64,000 nt of DNA from Helicobacter pylori (GTDB lineage: Bacteria; Campylobacterota; Campylobacteria; Campylobacterales; Helicobacteraceae): NCBI GenBank assembly GCA_008032955.1, contig CP032046.1:1488001-1552000 (forward strand), given 5' to 3'. Made by a program: the position numbers and the translations under genes. Within the stretch, counting starts at the first letter, position 1; each line of letters opens with the position of its first letter. This document shows, one piece after another, positions 17,521 to 26,833 of the stretch. Under the pieces are notes generated by a model that saw nothing but the letters and a program-made list of their open reading frames with translations, did not search any database and was not told the origin of the DNA.

Positions 17521-19221
17521 TTAACTTTTAAACTGATAAGCACCATCAAAGATTTGAGAAGTCAATACATTTTTGATTTGTGGTAACTTCACATTCTTTA
17601 GCGCTTCTCTTGGAACTTCAATCACCAACTCCTCAAACTCTTGGTTGCTTAAAGGGTTATCAATATCAAAAATGAAATTCAAGGTATTGTGGAGCGAGTT
17701 ATAGGTAACCTTGTCAATTAACGCATAGAGTAGTCTAATTCCCTCTGCTTGCTCTATCGCTGTTACGATGCTTTTAGATAGTCTAGGGCTGATGCTATCA
17801 AGTTGTGTCGCTAAATCTGAGATAAAGCAATAACCTGCATCGGTGTCAATGGTGTTAGCAATCAATGTCCTACTCACTTTTTTGCCTTGTCTTAAAGCTT
17901 TAACAAGGTTATTGACTTTAATGTTATGGTTGTAGCTTTGTCTAAATCTTTTACTCATAGCACATTTTCGTTGTTCTCTTGTTTTAATTGCTTGTTGCTC
18001 CCAATTTTCTATCTCATCAACATTGAAAGTCTTGGGATACCCATACGCACGAAGCCTACTTTGTGTCCTTTTAATAAATCCTTTAATTTCATTTTCAAAT
18101 GTGTCTGTAAGGTTGCCAATAGTGTAGGGCATATAAGTTGCTTTGATTTGTGTCTTAACAATGTCTTTAAAAGCTATACCATAATTGTCTTTTTCAGGGT
18201 TTTTATCAAAGAATGTATAGACTTTATTTTTTAGCCTTGTGAGAGAATTTGGTAATTTGCTAGGGACAGAGAATGTGATGTCGGTAAATTTAGCCTCTAC
18301 CTTACCAAATCTTTTTGGTGTAGCATTCACCAATTCCACATAGTATCTGTCTTTGTTATTATAGACACTATTTTCACAATAACAAATCGCCGCTTGATTG
18401 AATTGTCTCGCCCATAATAACAAATGATTTCTTAAATAAAATGTGCTACTAGGTTCATTGACAAACACGAAAAAGCTAGTCTCTTTATCAGGGATAATGT
18501 CGTCTTTTAAGCTTTCTTTCCAATAACCGATTACTTGAATATAACCAATGAAATTTCGCTTACTATCCAATAGTCCTTTTAGCTGTCGTGTCCTTTCCAT
18601 ATTGTCTTTTTGAGTGTAGAGGTATCTTGCGACAAATTCTTTACTAGACATAAGGTCTTTCATTGTGGTTTCACTTTTAGGGTTTAAGAATTTGCTAATA
18701 AAAGACTTGCCTAATGCTGTGGATAGTTTGAGAGCGATAGTCCTATACTCTCTCAAAAAGGCGTCAGCAAGATAAGAAGCATCTATGGAGTTAGGGTCAT
18801 CATTCCAATTTTTAGATACTTTGTCTAGTTGAGATGTCTTATAACCGCTCTTATAAGCTTCAACTAGTTTTTCTCGTTCCTCTTCAGTAAAGTCCTTTTC
18901 AAAGGCAGGTTTAAAAGGTCTAAACGCAGAGATAGTCCCAAAAGGTAGTCCGCTTTTGATTTTATTGACAATGCTATTGAGATTAGCGCTCTCAATCGTG
19001 GAAGCTTTAATAGTCTCTTGTTGGTTTTTAAGTCGTGAGAGTTCCCTGCCATAAGCGTCTAAAGTTTCGCTTAAAGATAAGTTGTCTTTCACTCTCACTT
19101 TAGGTTTATTTTGTCTAGCTAATTTCTTGTCCGCTAACGCTTTATCAATAGATGCAGTCAAAGTAGGAAGTCTTTTAGGTTCATCATCAACAAATTCTAA
19201 AAAGTCGTAATTCAATAACAT
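17521..19221 (-). CDS. Unrecognised 566-residue protein, possibly of phage or mobile-element origin
   Basis: I do not recognise this protein with confidence. It is hydrophilic, with no signal peptide or membrane segment, and has three visible parts: a basic, helical N terminus (about 1-120), a central region (about 225-330) with ETSFFVFVNEPSSTFYLRNH and ARQFNQAAICYC, and a helical basic C-terminal region. The central pattern (an ESF-like strand followed by an aromatic/Q-A-A-I-x-Y strand) resembles a small domain common in hypothetical proteins of phages and integrative elements, including Helicobacter ones. The wording of the DNA differs from the neighbours, with few of the GCG/AGCG-rich codons common around it. 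It sits between housekeeping genes bioD and uspA with no integrase, and ends three bases before bioD. Confidence 0.65.
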   Translation of the reverse strand: MLLNYDFLEFVDDEPKRLPTLTASIDKALADKKLARQNKPKVRVKDNLSLSETLDAYGRELSRLKNQQETIKASTIESANLNSIVNKIKSGLPFGTISAFRPFKPAFEKDFTEEEREKLVEAYKSGYKTSQLDKVSKNWNDDPNSIDASYLADAFLREYRTIALKLSTALGKSFISKFLNPKSETTMKDLMSSKEFVARYLYTQKDNMERTRQLKGLLDSKRNFIGYIQVIGYWKESLKDDIIPDKETSFFVFVNEPSSTFYLRNHLLLWARQFNQAAICYCENSVYNNKDRYYVELVNATPKRFGKVEAKFTDITFSVPSKLPNSLTRLKNKVYTFFDKNPEKDNYGIAFKDIVKTQIKATYMPYTIGNLTDTFENEIKGFIKRTQSRLRAYGYPKTFNVDEIENWEQQAIKTREQRKCAMSKRFRQSYNHNIKVNNLVKALRQGKKVSRTLIANTIDTDAGYCFISDLATQLDSISPRLSKSIVTAIEQAEGIRLLYALIDKVTYNSLHNTLNFIFDIDNPLSNQEFEELVIEVPREALKNVKLPQIKNVLTSQIFDGAYQFKS

Positions 19222-19293
19222 TTTGTGTCCTTTTCTTTAAACGAGATTGTAGCGCTTTATCTTTGAGCTTTCAGCGGGTCATTAGGGTTTATT

Positions 19294-19302
19294 TGGTATA
19301 AT
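19294..19302 (+). promoter_or_regulatory. Extended -10 promoter (TGGTATAAT) for uspA-clpS-clpA
   Basis: A consensus extended -10 lies 28 bases before the uspA ATG at 19331. From here nine genes follow on the + strand with minimal gaps, so this may drive a long operon reaching panD, ybaB and the comB6-10 genes. Confidence 0.65.
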
Positions 19303-19330
19303 ATCAAAACTTCATTTAAGGTTGGTTCTT

Positions 19331-19744
19331 ATGAATATTTTATTTGGGATTAGCGACACGCAAGAATGTTATAACGCTATTAAATTCGCTGTCAAATTAG
19401 CCCATTCGCTTAAAGAGGTCCGTTTCACCTTGTTGCATGTGAGCATGGAAGTGTTTATTTATAGCGAAAGCGGGATGATGGATTACGGCCAAACAGAAGC
19501 CTTAGAAGAAGAAAAAGCTAAGGCTTTGTTAAAGCAATTTGAAGACGCTTTCAAAAAAGAAAATATAGAGTGCGAGAGCGTTTTAAAAAGCGGTGATTTG
19601 ATTGACGTGGTCTTGGATATGGCTAAGGATTATGATTTGTTATTGATCGGGGCGAGCGAATCCAATTTGTTGTATCGTTTGTTCATTTCACACCAAAATA
19701 GCTTGGTTGAACAATCCAGTATCCCTGTTGTGATCGCCAAGTAG
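19331..19744 (+). CDS. Universal stress protein family member
   Basis: A 137-residue protein starting at the ATG at 19331 (an upstream TTG at 19322 is in frame but lacks a site). It has the UspA alpha/beta fold pattern: an N-terminal strand MNILFGISDTQECYNAIKFA, and the C-terminal ATP-binding-type loop LLIGASESNLLYRLFISHQN...SIPVVIAK, a variant of GxxGxxGxxS. Usp proteins bind ATP or other ligands and aid stress survival; the exact role of this one is unknown. It leads an operon with clpS and clpA, consistent with a protein-quality or stress function. Confidence 0.83.
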   Translation: MNILFGISDTQECYNAIKFAVKLAHSLKEVRFTLLHVSMEVFIYSESGMMDYGQTEALEEEKAKALLKQFEDAFKKENIECESVLKSGDLIDVVLDMAKDYDLLLIGASESNLLYRLFISHQNSLVEQSSIPVVIAK

Positions 19745-19758
19745 CATGGATAAGCGGC

Positions 19759-20043
19759 ATGAACGGCATGAAAATGTATAACATACCCACCCCCACCATG
19801 GCGCAAGTGATCATGGTTGATGACCCCATTACGACAGCGGAATTTGTCATCTCTGCTTTGAGGGATTTTTTTGACAAGTCTTTAGAAGAGGCCAAAGCCC
19901 TCACATCAAGCATCCATCGTGATGGCTGTGGGGTTTGTGGCGTCTATCCTTATGATATTGCCAGGCATAGGGCAGCATGGGTTAGGGATAAGGCCAGAGC
20001 GTTAGAATTCCCCTTAAAATTATTGGTAGAAGAGATAAAATAA
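19759..20043 (+). CDS. clpS: ClpS adaptor for the ClpAP protease
   Basis: A 94-residue ClpS. It shows the signature region VIMVDDPITTAEFVISALRD and the histidine patch of the N-degron pocket in IHRDGCGVCGVYPYDIA. ClpS binds the ClpA N domain and delivers substrates with bulky N-terminal residues for degradation. Its stop codon overlaps the clpA start (TAATG), fitting the partnership. Starts at the ATGs at 19759, 19768 or 19774 are all possible; the N terminus before VIMVDD is unstructured in the family, so the choice matters little. The pair of cysteines in CGVC is unusual for ClpS. Confidence 0.87.
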   Translation: MNGMKMYNIPTPTMAQVIMVDDPITTAEFVISALRDFFDKSLEEAKALTSSIHRDGCGVCGVYPYDIARHRAAWVRDKARALEFPLKLLVEEIK

Positions 20044-22267
20044 TGGCTAAATTCAATCAAGATCTCAATGAAGTTCTCAACCAAGCTTTAAATTTAGCCT
20101 TGGATCTTAACCACGCCCTTTGCACCACAGAGCATGTGCTACTAGTCATTTTAGAACATGAGAGCGGGGCAAAGATTATTGGCGCTTTAGAAAGAGATGA
20201 CTATGATAAATTAAAACAAATCCTTAAAGACTATTTGTTGCAATATGTGCCTTTAAAGAGCGATCCAGCCAAAATGCCTGCTAGGAGTTTTGTGCTATTA
20301 AGAATGCTTAAAAGAATGTATGCGAGTTGTTTTGAGAGCGTGGGCGTGGAAGAATTGCTTATTTTAATGCTGGATCACCCCGATTGTTACGCTTCAAAAC
20401 TCATGGATAGTTTTGGCATCGCTCATTTGTATTCTAATCCTGCTTTATTGGATTTGGATAACCATGGTATTCCTAATGACATTAATGATAATGAAGAAGC
20501 GCCCAAAAACACTCCCCTAAAAAATACACTAAAAATTTGAGCGCTTTAGCTCAAGAGAACGCTTTAGATCCAGTCATTGGCAGAGAAGAAGAGATTTTAA
20601 GAGTGATAGAAATTTTAGGGCGCAGAAAAAAGAATAACCCGCTTTTAATTGGCGAAGCGGGCGTTGGGAAAACCTCTATCGCTGAAGCTTTGGCTTTAAA
20701 AATCGCTCAAAAAGAAGTGCCGGAATTTTTGCAAGAATATGAGGTTTATTCTTTGGATTTGGCTTTAATGGTGGCTGGGGCAAAATACAGAGGGGATTTT
20801 GAAAAACGCTTGAAAAAAACGCTCAAAGAAATCCAACAAAACGGCCGCATCATTTTATTCATTGATGAAATCCACACCCTTTTAGGCGCAGGGAGTAGTA
20901 ACGCTGGGAGCTTGGATGCGGCGAACATATTAAAACCGGTTTTAACGGATGGGAGCTTGAAATGTTTAGGAGCGACCACTTTTGAAGAATACCGCAGCGT
21001 GTTTGAAAAAGACAAGGCTTTTAACAGGCGTTTTTCAGTCATAAAAGTTGAAGAGCCTTCTAAAGAGGCGTGTTACTTGATTTTAAAAAAGATCGCTCCT
21101 CTTTATGAAGAGCACCACCAGGTGCGTTATGATGAGAGCGTGTTTAAGGCATGCGTGGATTTAACGAGTGATCACATGCATGATAAATTCTTGCCGGATA
21201 AAGCGATTGAATTATTAGATGAGGTGGGATCGAGGAAAAAAATCAACCCTAAAAAGGGCAAAAAAATCAGCGTTGATGACGTGAAAGAAACGCTCGCTCT
21301 CAAGCTTAAAATCCCCAAAATGCGTTTGAGCAGCGATAAAAAAGCCCTTTTAAGGAATTTAGAAAAATCGCTTAAAAATAAGATTTTTGCCCAAACCGAA
21401 GCGATCAGTCTTGTCAGCAATGCGATTAAAATCCAGCATTGCGGGCTTTCTGCAAAAAATAAGCCTGTGGGGAGCTTTTTATTCGTGGGGCCTAGTGGGG
21501 TGGGGAAAACAGAATTGGCTAAAGAATTGGCCTTGAATTTGAATTTGCATTTTGAACGCTTTGACATGAGCGAATACAAAGAAGCCCATAGCGTGGCAAA
21601 GCTCATCGGGAGTCCTAGCGGTTATGTGGGGTTTGAGCAAGGGGGGTTGTTGGTGAATGCGATTAAAAAGCACCCGCATTGTTTGTTGCTTTTAGATGAG
21701 ATAGAAAAGGCCCACTCTAATGTGTATGATTTGTTGTTGCAAGTGATGGATAACGCCACTTTGAGCGATAATTTAGGCAATCAGGCGAGTTTTAAGCATG
21801 TGATTTTGATTATGACTTCAAATGTGGGGAGTAAGGATAAGGATACGCTAGGGTTTTTTAGCACTAAAAACACCAAGTATGATAGAGCCGTTAAAGAGCT
21901 TTTAACCCCTGAATTACGATCCAGGATTGATGCGATCGTGCCGTTTAACGTGCTCAGTTTGGAGGATTTTGAACGCATTGTTTCTGTGGAATTAGACAAA
22001 TTAAAAGCCCTAGCGCTAGAGCAAGACATAGCCTTAAAATTCCATAAAGAAGTTTTGAAATGCATCGCGCAAAAAAGCTACCAAACGACTTTAGGAGCGA
22101 GAGAAATTAAAAAAATCATTCACAATGAGATCAAAACCCCATTAAGCGATCTACTGCTCTTGCAATCGCTTAAAAAACCTTGTAAGATCGCTTGCTTGCT
22201 AGAAAAAAACCAATTGGTTTTAAAAGAAATCAAGCGTGTGCAAAAGGTGAAAGAAAATGACTTTTGA
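20043..22267 (+). CDS. clpA: ClpA AAA+ unfoldase (frame broken by one missing base at 20519-20524)
   Basis: Together the two frames encode a 741-residue ClpA: N domain (1-150), first AAA+ domain with Walker [10 protein letters not shown] and Walker B FIDEI, second AAA+ domain with Walker [10 protein letters not shown] and Walker B LLDEIEKA. ClpA unfolds substrates and feeds them to ClpP, with ClpS as adaptor encoded just before it. As given, the first frame stops at 20540 and the rest continues in another frame from 20537. Adding one A to the A6 run at 20519-20524 joins them exactly ([15 protein letters not shown]). The break looks like a sequencing undercall, not a real lesion. Confidence 0.9.
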
Positions 22268-22610
22268 AATGCTTTATAGTAAAATCCATAGGGCTACTAT
22301 CACAGACGCTAACCTCAATTATATAGGCTCGATCACCATAGATGAGGATTTAGCCAAGCTCGCCAGGCTTAGAGAGGGCATGAAAGTAGAAATCGTGGAT
22401 GTCAATAACGGCGAACGCTTCAGCACCTATGTGATTTTAGGGAAAAAAAAGGGCGAAATTTGCGTCAATGGCGCAGCGGCCAGAAAAGTGGCCATAGGCG
22501 ATGTGGTGATCATTTTAGCTTATGCGAACATGAATGAAGATGAAATCAATGCGCACAAGCCATGCATTGTATTAGTCAATGAAAAGAATGAAATTTTAGA
22601 AAAGGGTTAG
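22257..22610 (+). CDS. panD: Aspartate 1-decarboxylase (pyruvoyl enzyme)
   Basis: A 117-residue proenzyme that self-cleaves at the Gly-Ser bond in [13 protein letters not shown]; the serine (about residue 25) becomes the pyruvoyl cofactor. It makes beta-alanine for pantothenate and coenzyme A. Catalytic-site residues in GAAARK (the conserved NGAAA loop) are present near residue 72. It overlaps the end of clpA by 11 bases and is followed two bases later by ybaB, in the same transcript. Confidence 0.95.
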   Translation: MTFEMLYSKIHRATITDANLNYIGSITIDEDLAKLARLREGMKVEIVDVNNGERFSTYVILGKKKGEICVNGAAARKVAIGDVVIILAYANMNEDEINAHKPCIVLVNEKNEILEKG

Positions 22611-22612
22611 AG

Positions 22613-22915
22613 ATGGATTTTAGTCAATTGGGCGGGTTAAGCGGGTTGTTAGACGGCATGAAAAAAGAGTTTTCCCAACTAGAAGAAAAGAATAAAGACA
22701 CGATCCACACTTCCAAAAGCGGTGGGGGAATGGTGAGCGTGAGTTTTAATGGGTTGGGGGAATTAGTGGATTTGCAAATTGATGACAGCCTGTTAGAAGA
22801 TAAAGAGGCGATGCAAATCTATTTGATGAGCGCTTTGAATGATGGGTATAAAGCCGTAGAAGAAAACCGAAAGAATTTAGCCTTTAACATGCTAGGGAAT
22901 TTTGCTAAATTGTGA
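22613..22915 (+). CDS. YbaB/EbfC family nucleoid-associated protein
   Basis: A 100-residue protein with the YbaB arrangement: a helical N terminus (FSQLGGLSGLLDGMKKEFSQ), a beta-strand section with the glycine-rich GGGMVSVSFNGLGELVDLQI, and a C-terminal helix (ALNDGYKAVEENRKN). YbaB proteins are small dimers that bind DNA non-specifically and help organise the nucleoid. It lies two bases after panD and its TGA overlaps the ATG of the next gene. Confidence 0.85.
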   Translation: MDFSQLGGLSGLLDGMKKEFSQLEEKNKDTIHTSKSGGGMVSVSFNGLGELVDLQIDDSLLEDKEAMQIYLMSALNDGYKAVEENRKNLAFNMLGNFAKL

Positions 22916-23910
22916 TGCTTCACAAAGCCTTTATCGTTCTATGGTTTTTTTTGAATGGCTTAGGGGCTTATGATTTCAAGCATTGTCAAGCGTTTTTTAA
23001 AAAAGCGAGCCTTCAAAATGGAGGCGTGGCTTTAAAGGAGTTGCCTAGAGGCGTGTATTTGTATTATTCTAAAACCTACCCTAAACACGCTAAAGTCATC
23101 AAATCCGATCCCTTTGTAGGGCTGTATTTGTTGCAAGGCGCGCCAAGCGAGTATGTTTATACATTAAGGGATTTAGACAAAGACGCCCTTATAAGACCCA
23201 TGGCTAGTATAGGGACTAATCAAGCCACAGAAGCGCGATTATTGGTAGGGCAAAAAGGCTATGATCGCTACGCTCAAATTTCGCAAAAGACTCAAAAAAA
23301 TGGCGTTATCAGCAATATTTGCTATCAAATGTTAGGGCTAGGAATAGGGGGGAATGGCTTTATAGAAACGAAATTTATCAAGCGCTTTTTAAACCAAAAA
23401 GAGCCTTATTATGGGGATATTGGGGTGCGTTTAGAAGAACATCATAAGCGTTTAGTGGTAGTGCAATTTGATCCCTTTTTCCCTAAAAACCCTTTTTTAA
23501 AAAACGATGAAATCCTAGCAATCAATGATTACAAGATCCATTCGTTAGCGGAGTTTGAATGGGTGGTGAGCAATCTTAAATACCAAAGCCTTGTAAAAGT
23601 GAGAATCAAACGAAACCACAAAATCAAAGAAGTAACGCTCAAAGTCAATAAGCGTTATGGGGGGTTTTTACTCAAAGACACTTTTTTAGAGCGCTATGGC
23701 ATCGCTTTAGATGAGCGTTTCATTATCACTAAAATAGGCAGTCATTTGCCCAAAGGCTTGGATTTTTTAAAGCTTGGGGATAGGATTTTATGGGTGAATC
23801 GTAAAAATGTAGCGTCCAACCCGAAAGCTTTAAGAGAAGCGTTAAGTGCGCCTAAAATTGAATTATTAGTCTGGCGTAAAGGCTTTGAATTTTACATTAA
23901 AGTCCGTTGA
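22915..23910 (+). CDS. Secreted PDZ-domain protein of unknown function
   Basis: A 331-residue protein starting at the ATG that overlaps the ybaB stop (TGATG). It has a signal peptide (about 1-19, LHKAFIVLWFFLNGLGAYDF) so is exported. The C-terminal half contains a PDZ-like fold, seen as GDIGVRLEEHHKRLVVVQFD then FLKNDEILAINDYKI and a second similar segment ending LGDRILWVNRKNV. PDZ domains bind peptide ends, often in envelope proteases, but no protease residues are visible here. Paired cysteines in the N-terminal half suggest a disulphide. By order it is HP0036 and it directly precedes the comB6-10 cluster. Confidence 0.75.
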   Translation: MLHKAFIVLWFFLNGLGAYDFKHCQAFFKKASLQNGGVALKELPRGVYLYYSKTYPKHAKVIKSDPFVGLYLLQGAPSEYVYTLRDLDKDALIRPMASIGTNQATEARLLVGQKGYDRYAQISQKTQKNGVISNICYQMLGLGIGGNGFIETKFIKRFLNQKEPYYGDIGVRLEEHHKRLVVVQFDPFFPKNPFLKNDEILAINDYKIHSLAEFEWVVSNLKYQSLVKVRIKRNHKIKEVTLKVNKRYGGFLLKDTFLERYGIALDERFIITKIGSHLPKGLDFLKLGDRILWVNRKNVASNPKALREALSAPKIELLVWRKGFEFYIKVR

Positions 23911-23917
23911 AACATTG

Positions 23918-24973
23918 ATGAAAAATGACGCTTATGAGATTATCCTTTCTTGGTTTATCACGCCTCTCACGGCGATTTTAGGGCGTTTCGCTGAATTTTT
24001 CCTCTACACTTTGCATGCACAATTGGTGTTTAATAGCGTGGTCGCTTTGGCGTTCATGCTCTTTGCTTATAGGAGTTTGAAAGAACAGAATTTTTTCAGC
24101 GCTAGCGCGCTAACAGAAGCGTTATTGTTTGTGGGGTTTTTTGCACTGTTTAATTACGCTTTAAAAAACCCTTCGCGCTTTTATGAATTGTTTCAAAACG
24201 CTATTTTTATTGCACCTAACATGATCACACAAAGCCTTTCTCAAAGCTTGAGTAACTTTTCTAACCATGCGCTTTCTTTAGATTTTATCTTTAATCATGG
24301 TTTTTATGCCCTTAGTTTTATCAGCGATTTGAGCCATAATGAAATGTCTGTGTGGCTTTTTTTAAGCATCTTGCAAGCGCTTTTTTTAAGCGTTCTGTTT
24401 GCGATTATCATTTTAGTGTATTTGGAAGTGCATGTGTGGTGTTCTTTAGGGGCGCTGTTTTTAGCGTTTGGGTTTTTCAAAACCTGGAGGAGCGTTGTGG
24501 TTATATGCCTAAAAAAGTGCTTCGCTCTTGGGTTTTACAAGCCTTTTTTGTTGTTGGTGGGGTTTTTGAACGTGTCGGTTACTAAGGCTTTAATAGACGC
24601 TCATATGCAAGAAAAACAAGACTTAAGCCTTTTATTGATGGTAGCGTTATTTTTGTGTTGCGTTTTTATCATAGGCGTGCCTTTTTTCATCAACGCTTTG
24701 TTTAGGGTGCAAAACAGCCTTAAAGAAACTTACAAACTCGCCACCAATTTGAGTGCCAACCTCAGCCAAAACGCCCTTAATTCCTTACAATACATCACGA
24801 CCTCGCTCGCTCCCTCTAGCGTTTCTACTTCTACAAGCGGTAGCGTTTCTAAAGAAAAAGAAACGCATTCCCCCACATTTAAGGTAGAAACCACTCAATT
24901 AGATGTAAAAATCCCAAATTTCAAGCAAAAAAAGGTTAAAAAGGATACAATAAATACAAAAAATGAAATTTAA
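23918..24973 (+). CDS. comB6: ComB6, polytopic VirB6/TrbL-like membrane protein
   Basis: A 351-residue membrane protein with six or so hydrophobic segments (for example FFLYTLHAQLVFNSVVALAF, VLFAIIILVYLEV, LLLMVALFLCCVFIIGV), followed by a hydrophilic serine/lysine-rich tail. VirB6-type proteins form the inner-membrane channel part of type IV systems; here it would pass DNA across the inner membrane. I start it at the ATG at 23918, eight bases after the previous gene; an in-frame TTG at 23885 inside that gene is less likely. It is followed by comB7. Confidence 0.85.
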   Translation: MKNDAYEIILSWFITPLTAILGRFAEFFLYTLHAQLVFNSVVALAFMLFAYRSLKEQNFFSASALTEALLFVGFFALFNYALKNPSRFYELFQNAIFIAPNMITQSLSQSLSNFSNHALSLDFIFNHGFYALSFISDLSHNEMSVWLFLSILQALFLSVLFAIIILVYLEVHVWCSLGALFLAFGFFKTWRSVVVICLKKCFALGFYKPFLLLVGFLNVSVTKALIDAHMQEKQDLSLLLMVALFLCCVFIIGVPFFINALFRVQNSLKETYKLATNLSANLSQNALNSLQYITTSLAPSSVSTSTSGSVSKEKETHSPTFKVETTQLDVKIPNFKQKKVKKDTINTKNEI

Positions 24974-24988
24974 ATAAATAGGAATTTA

Positions 24989-25101
24989 ATGAGAATTTTT
25001 TTGTTATCATGGGACTTGTGTTTTTTGGTTGCACCAGTAAGGTGCATGAGATGAAAAAAAGCCCTTGCACATTGTATGAAAACAGGTTAAATCTCGCATG
25101 A
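24989..25101 (+). CDS. comB7: ComB7 lipoprotein (frame broken by one missing base at 24996-25002)
   Basis: With one T added to the T7 run at 24996-25002 the gene reads as a 37-residue lipoprotein: MRIFFVIMGLVFFGC, lipobox cysteine at residue 15, then TSKVHEMKKSPC and a short tail. That is the size and layout of ComB7, which stabilises ComB9 through a disulphide, so the second cysteine (residue 26) matters. As given, the ATG frame diverges before the lipobox. AGGA precedes the ATG, and the TGA overlaps the comB8 start (ATGA), which supports the gene. It is too short for most ORF finders. Confidence 0.82.
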
Positions 25102-25841
25102 GAGAAAAGCCTTTCAATAGCGAGCAATTGATCTATTTAGAAGAGCTTTTAAGCCACCAAGAAAAGCATTTAGAAAACAAGCTTTCTGGTTTTTCGGTAA
25201 GTGATTTGGACATGCAAAGCGTGTTCAGATTGGAGAGAAACCGCTTGAAAATCGCTTACAAGCTCTTAGGCTTGATGAGTTTTATCGCTCTTATTTTAGC
25301 GATCGTGTTAATCAGTCTTCTACCCTTACAAAAAACCGAACACCATTTCGTGGATTTTTTAAACCAGGACAAGCATTACGCCATTATCCAAAGAGCGGAT
25401 AAAAGCATTTCTAGTAATGAAGCGTTGGCTCGTTCGCTCATTGGGGCGTATGTGTTAAACCGAGAGAGCATTAACCGCATTGACGATAAATCGCGCTATG
25501 AACTGGTGCGCTTGCAAAGCAGTTCTAAGGTGTGGCAACGCTTTGAAGATTTGATTAAAACCCAAAACAGCATCTATGCACAAAGCCATTTAGAAAGAGA
25601 AGTCCATATCGTCAATATTGCGATCTATCAGCAAGACAATAACCCCATTGCGAGCGTTTCCATTGCGGCTAAACTAACGAATGAAAACAAGCTCGTGTAT
25701 GAAAAGCGTTATAAGATCGTATTGAGTTATCTGTTTGACACCCCGGATTTTGATTACGCTTCCATGCCTAAAAACCCTACCGGCTTTAAAATCACTCGCT
25801 ACAGCATCACTGAAATCGCGCCGACTAACAGGGGCGATTGA
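25098..25841 (+). CDS. comB8: ComB8, VirB8-like inner-membrane component
   Basis: A 247-residue bitopic protein: a cytoplasmic N terminus (about 1-45), one membrane segment (about 52-75, LLGLMSFIALILAIVLISLL) and a periplasmic NTF2-like VirB8 domain. VirB8 proteins bridge inner-membrane parts of type IV systems and nucleate assembly. Overlaps of four bases with both comB7 and comB9 (ATGA and TGATG type) show tight translational coupling in the cluster. Confidence 0.92.
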   Translation: MREKPFNSEQLIYLEELLSHQEKHLENKLSGFSVSDLDMQSVFRLERNRLKIAYKLLGLMSFIALILAIVLISLLPLQKTEHHFVDFLNQDKHYAIIQRADKSISSNEALARSLIGAYVLNRESINRIDDKSRYELVRLQSSSKVWQRFEDLIKTQNSIYAQSHLEREVHIVNIAIYQQDNNPIASVSIAAKLTNENKLVYEKRYKIVLSYLFDTPDFDYASMPKNPTGFKITRYSITEIAPTNRGD

Positions 25842-26833
25842 TGCGTAAGGTTTTATATGCCCTCATGGGCTTTTTGTTGGCTTTTAGCGCTTTAAAAGCC
25901 GATGATTTTTTAGAAGAAGCGAACGAAACAGCCCCGGTGCATTTAAACCACCCCATGCAGGATTTAAACGCCATTCAAGGGAGCTTTTTTGATAAAAACC
26001 GCTCAAAAATGTCCAACACTTTGAACATTGATTACTTTCAAGGGCAAACCTATAAAATCCGCTTGCGTTATGCGATGGCGACCTTATTGTTTTTTTCAAA
26101 ACCCATTAGCGATTTTGTTTTAGGGGATAAGGTGGGCTTTGACGCAAAAATCTTAGAAAGTAACGATCGCATTTTGCTCATCAAACCCCTACAAATTGGC
26201 GTGGATTCTAATATCAGCGTGATTGATAATGAGGGTAAGATTTTTTCTTTCTATGTGTTTTCTACCACTTTCACTAGCTCCAAACACCCTAATTTACAGG
26301 TTTTCATAGAAGATAAAAATTATTATTCTAACGCTTTTTTGAAGCCCCAAAAAGAAAATAAAGAAAATGCCCTTGAAAACGCCCCCACAAACGACAACAA
26401 GCCCTTAAAAGAAGAACCCTTAAAAGAAGAAAAAGAAGAAACTAAAGAAAAAGAAGAAGAGACTATAATTATTGGCGATAACACCAACGCGATGAAAATT
26501 ATTAAAAAAGACATTCAAAAAGGCTATAAGGCTTTAAAAAGCTCTCAAAGGAAATGGTATTGTTTGTGGGCTTGTTCTAAAAAATCCAAACTCTCCTTAA
26601 TGCCTGAAGAAATTTTTAACGACAAGCAATTCACTTATTTCAAATTTGACAAAAGATTAGCGCTCTCTAAATTCCCGGTGATTTATAAGGTCGTTGATGG
26701 CTATGATAACCCGGTGAATACAAGGATTGTGGGCGATTACATTATCGCTGAAGACGTTTCGGCTAAATGGACTTTAAGGTTGGGTAAGGACTATCTGTGC
26801 ATCCGTTTTGTCAAAAGGAGCAAAGGTGAATAA
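25838..26833 (+). CDS. comB9: ComB9, VirB9-like periplasmic/outer-membrane component
   Basis: A 331-residue protein with a signal peptide (MMRKVLYALMGFLLAFSALKA, cut before DDFLEE). The body is a VirB9/CagX pattern: an N-terminal beta domain (about 50-165), a charged low-complexity linker rich in Glu/Lys/Pro (about 168-215), and the C-terminal VirB9 domain with YFKFDKRLALSKFPVIYKV. VirB9 proteins sit with VirB7 and VirB10 in the outer-membrane core complex. Cysteines in WYCLWACSKK probably include the partner of ComB7. Confidence 0.9.
   Translation: MMRKVLYALMGFLLAFSALKADDFLEEANETAPVHLNHPMQDLNAIQGSFFDKNRSKMSNTLNIDYFQGQTYKIRLRYAMATLLFFSKPISDFVLGDKVGFDAKILESNDRILLIKPLQIGVDSNISVIDNEGKIFSFYVFSTTFTSSKHPNLQVFIEDKNYYSNAFLKPQKENKENALENAPTNDNKPLKEEPLKEEKEETKEKEEETIIIGDNTNAMKIIKKDIQKGYKALKSSQRKWYCLWACSKKSKLSLMPEEIFNDKQFTYFKFDKRLALSKFPVIYKVVDGYDNPVNTRIVGDYIIAEDVSAKWTLRLGKDYLCIRFVKRSKGE

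Noticed and set aside
21172..21606. 144-codon minus-strand frame inside clpA
   Set aside because: Overlaps the conserved AAA+ domains; no family match and no start signals.
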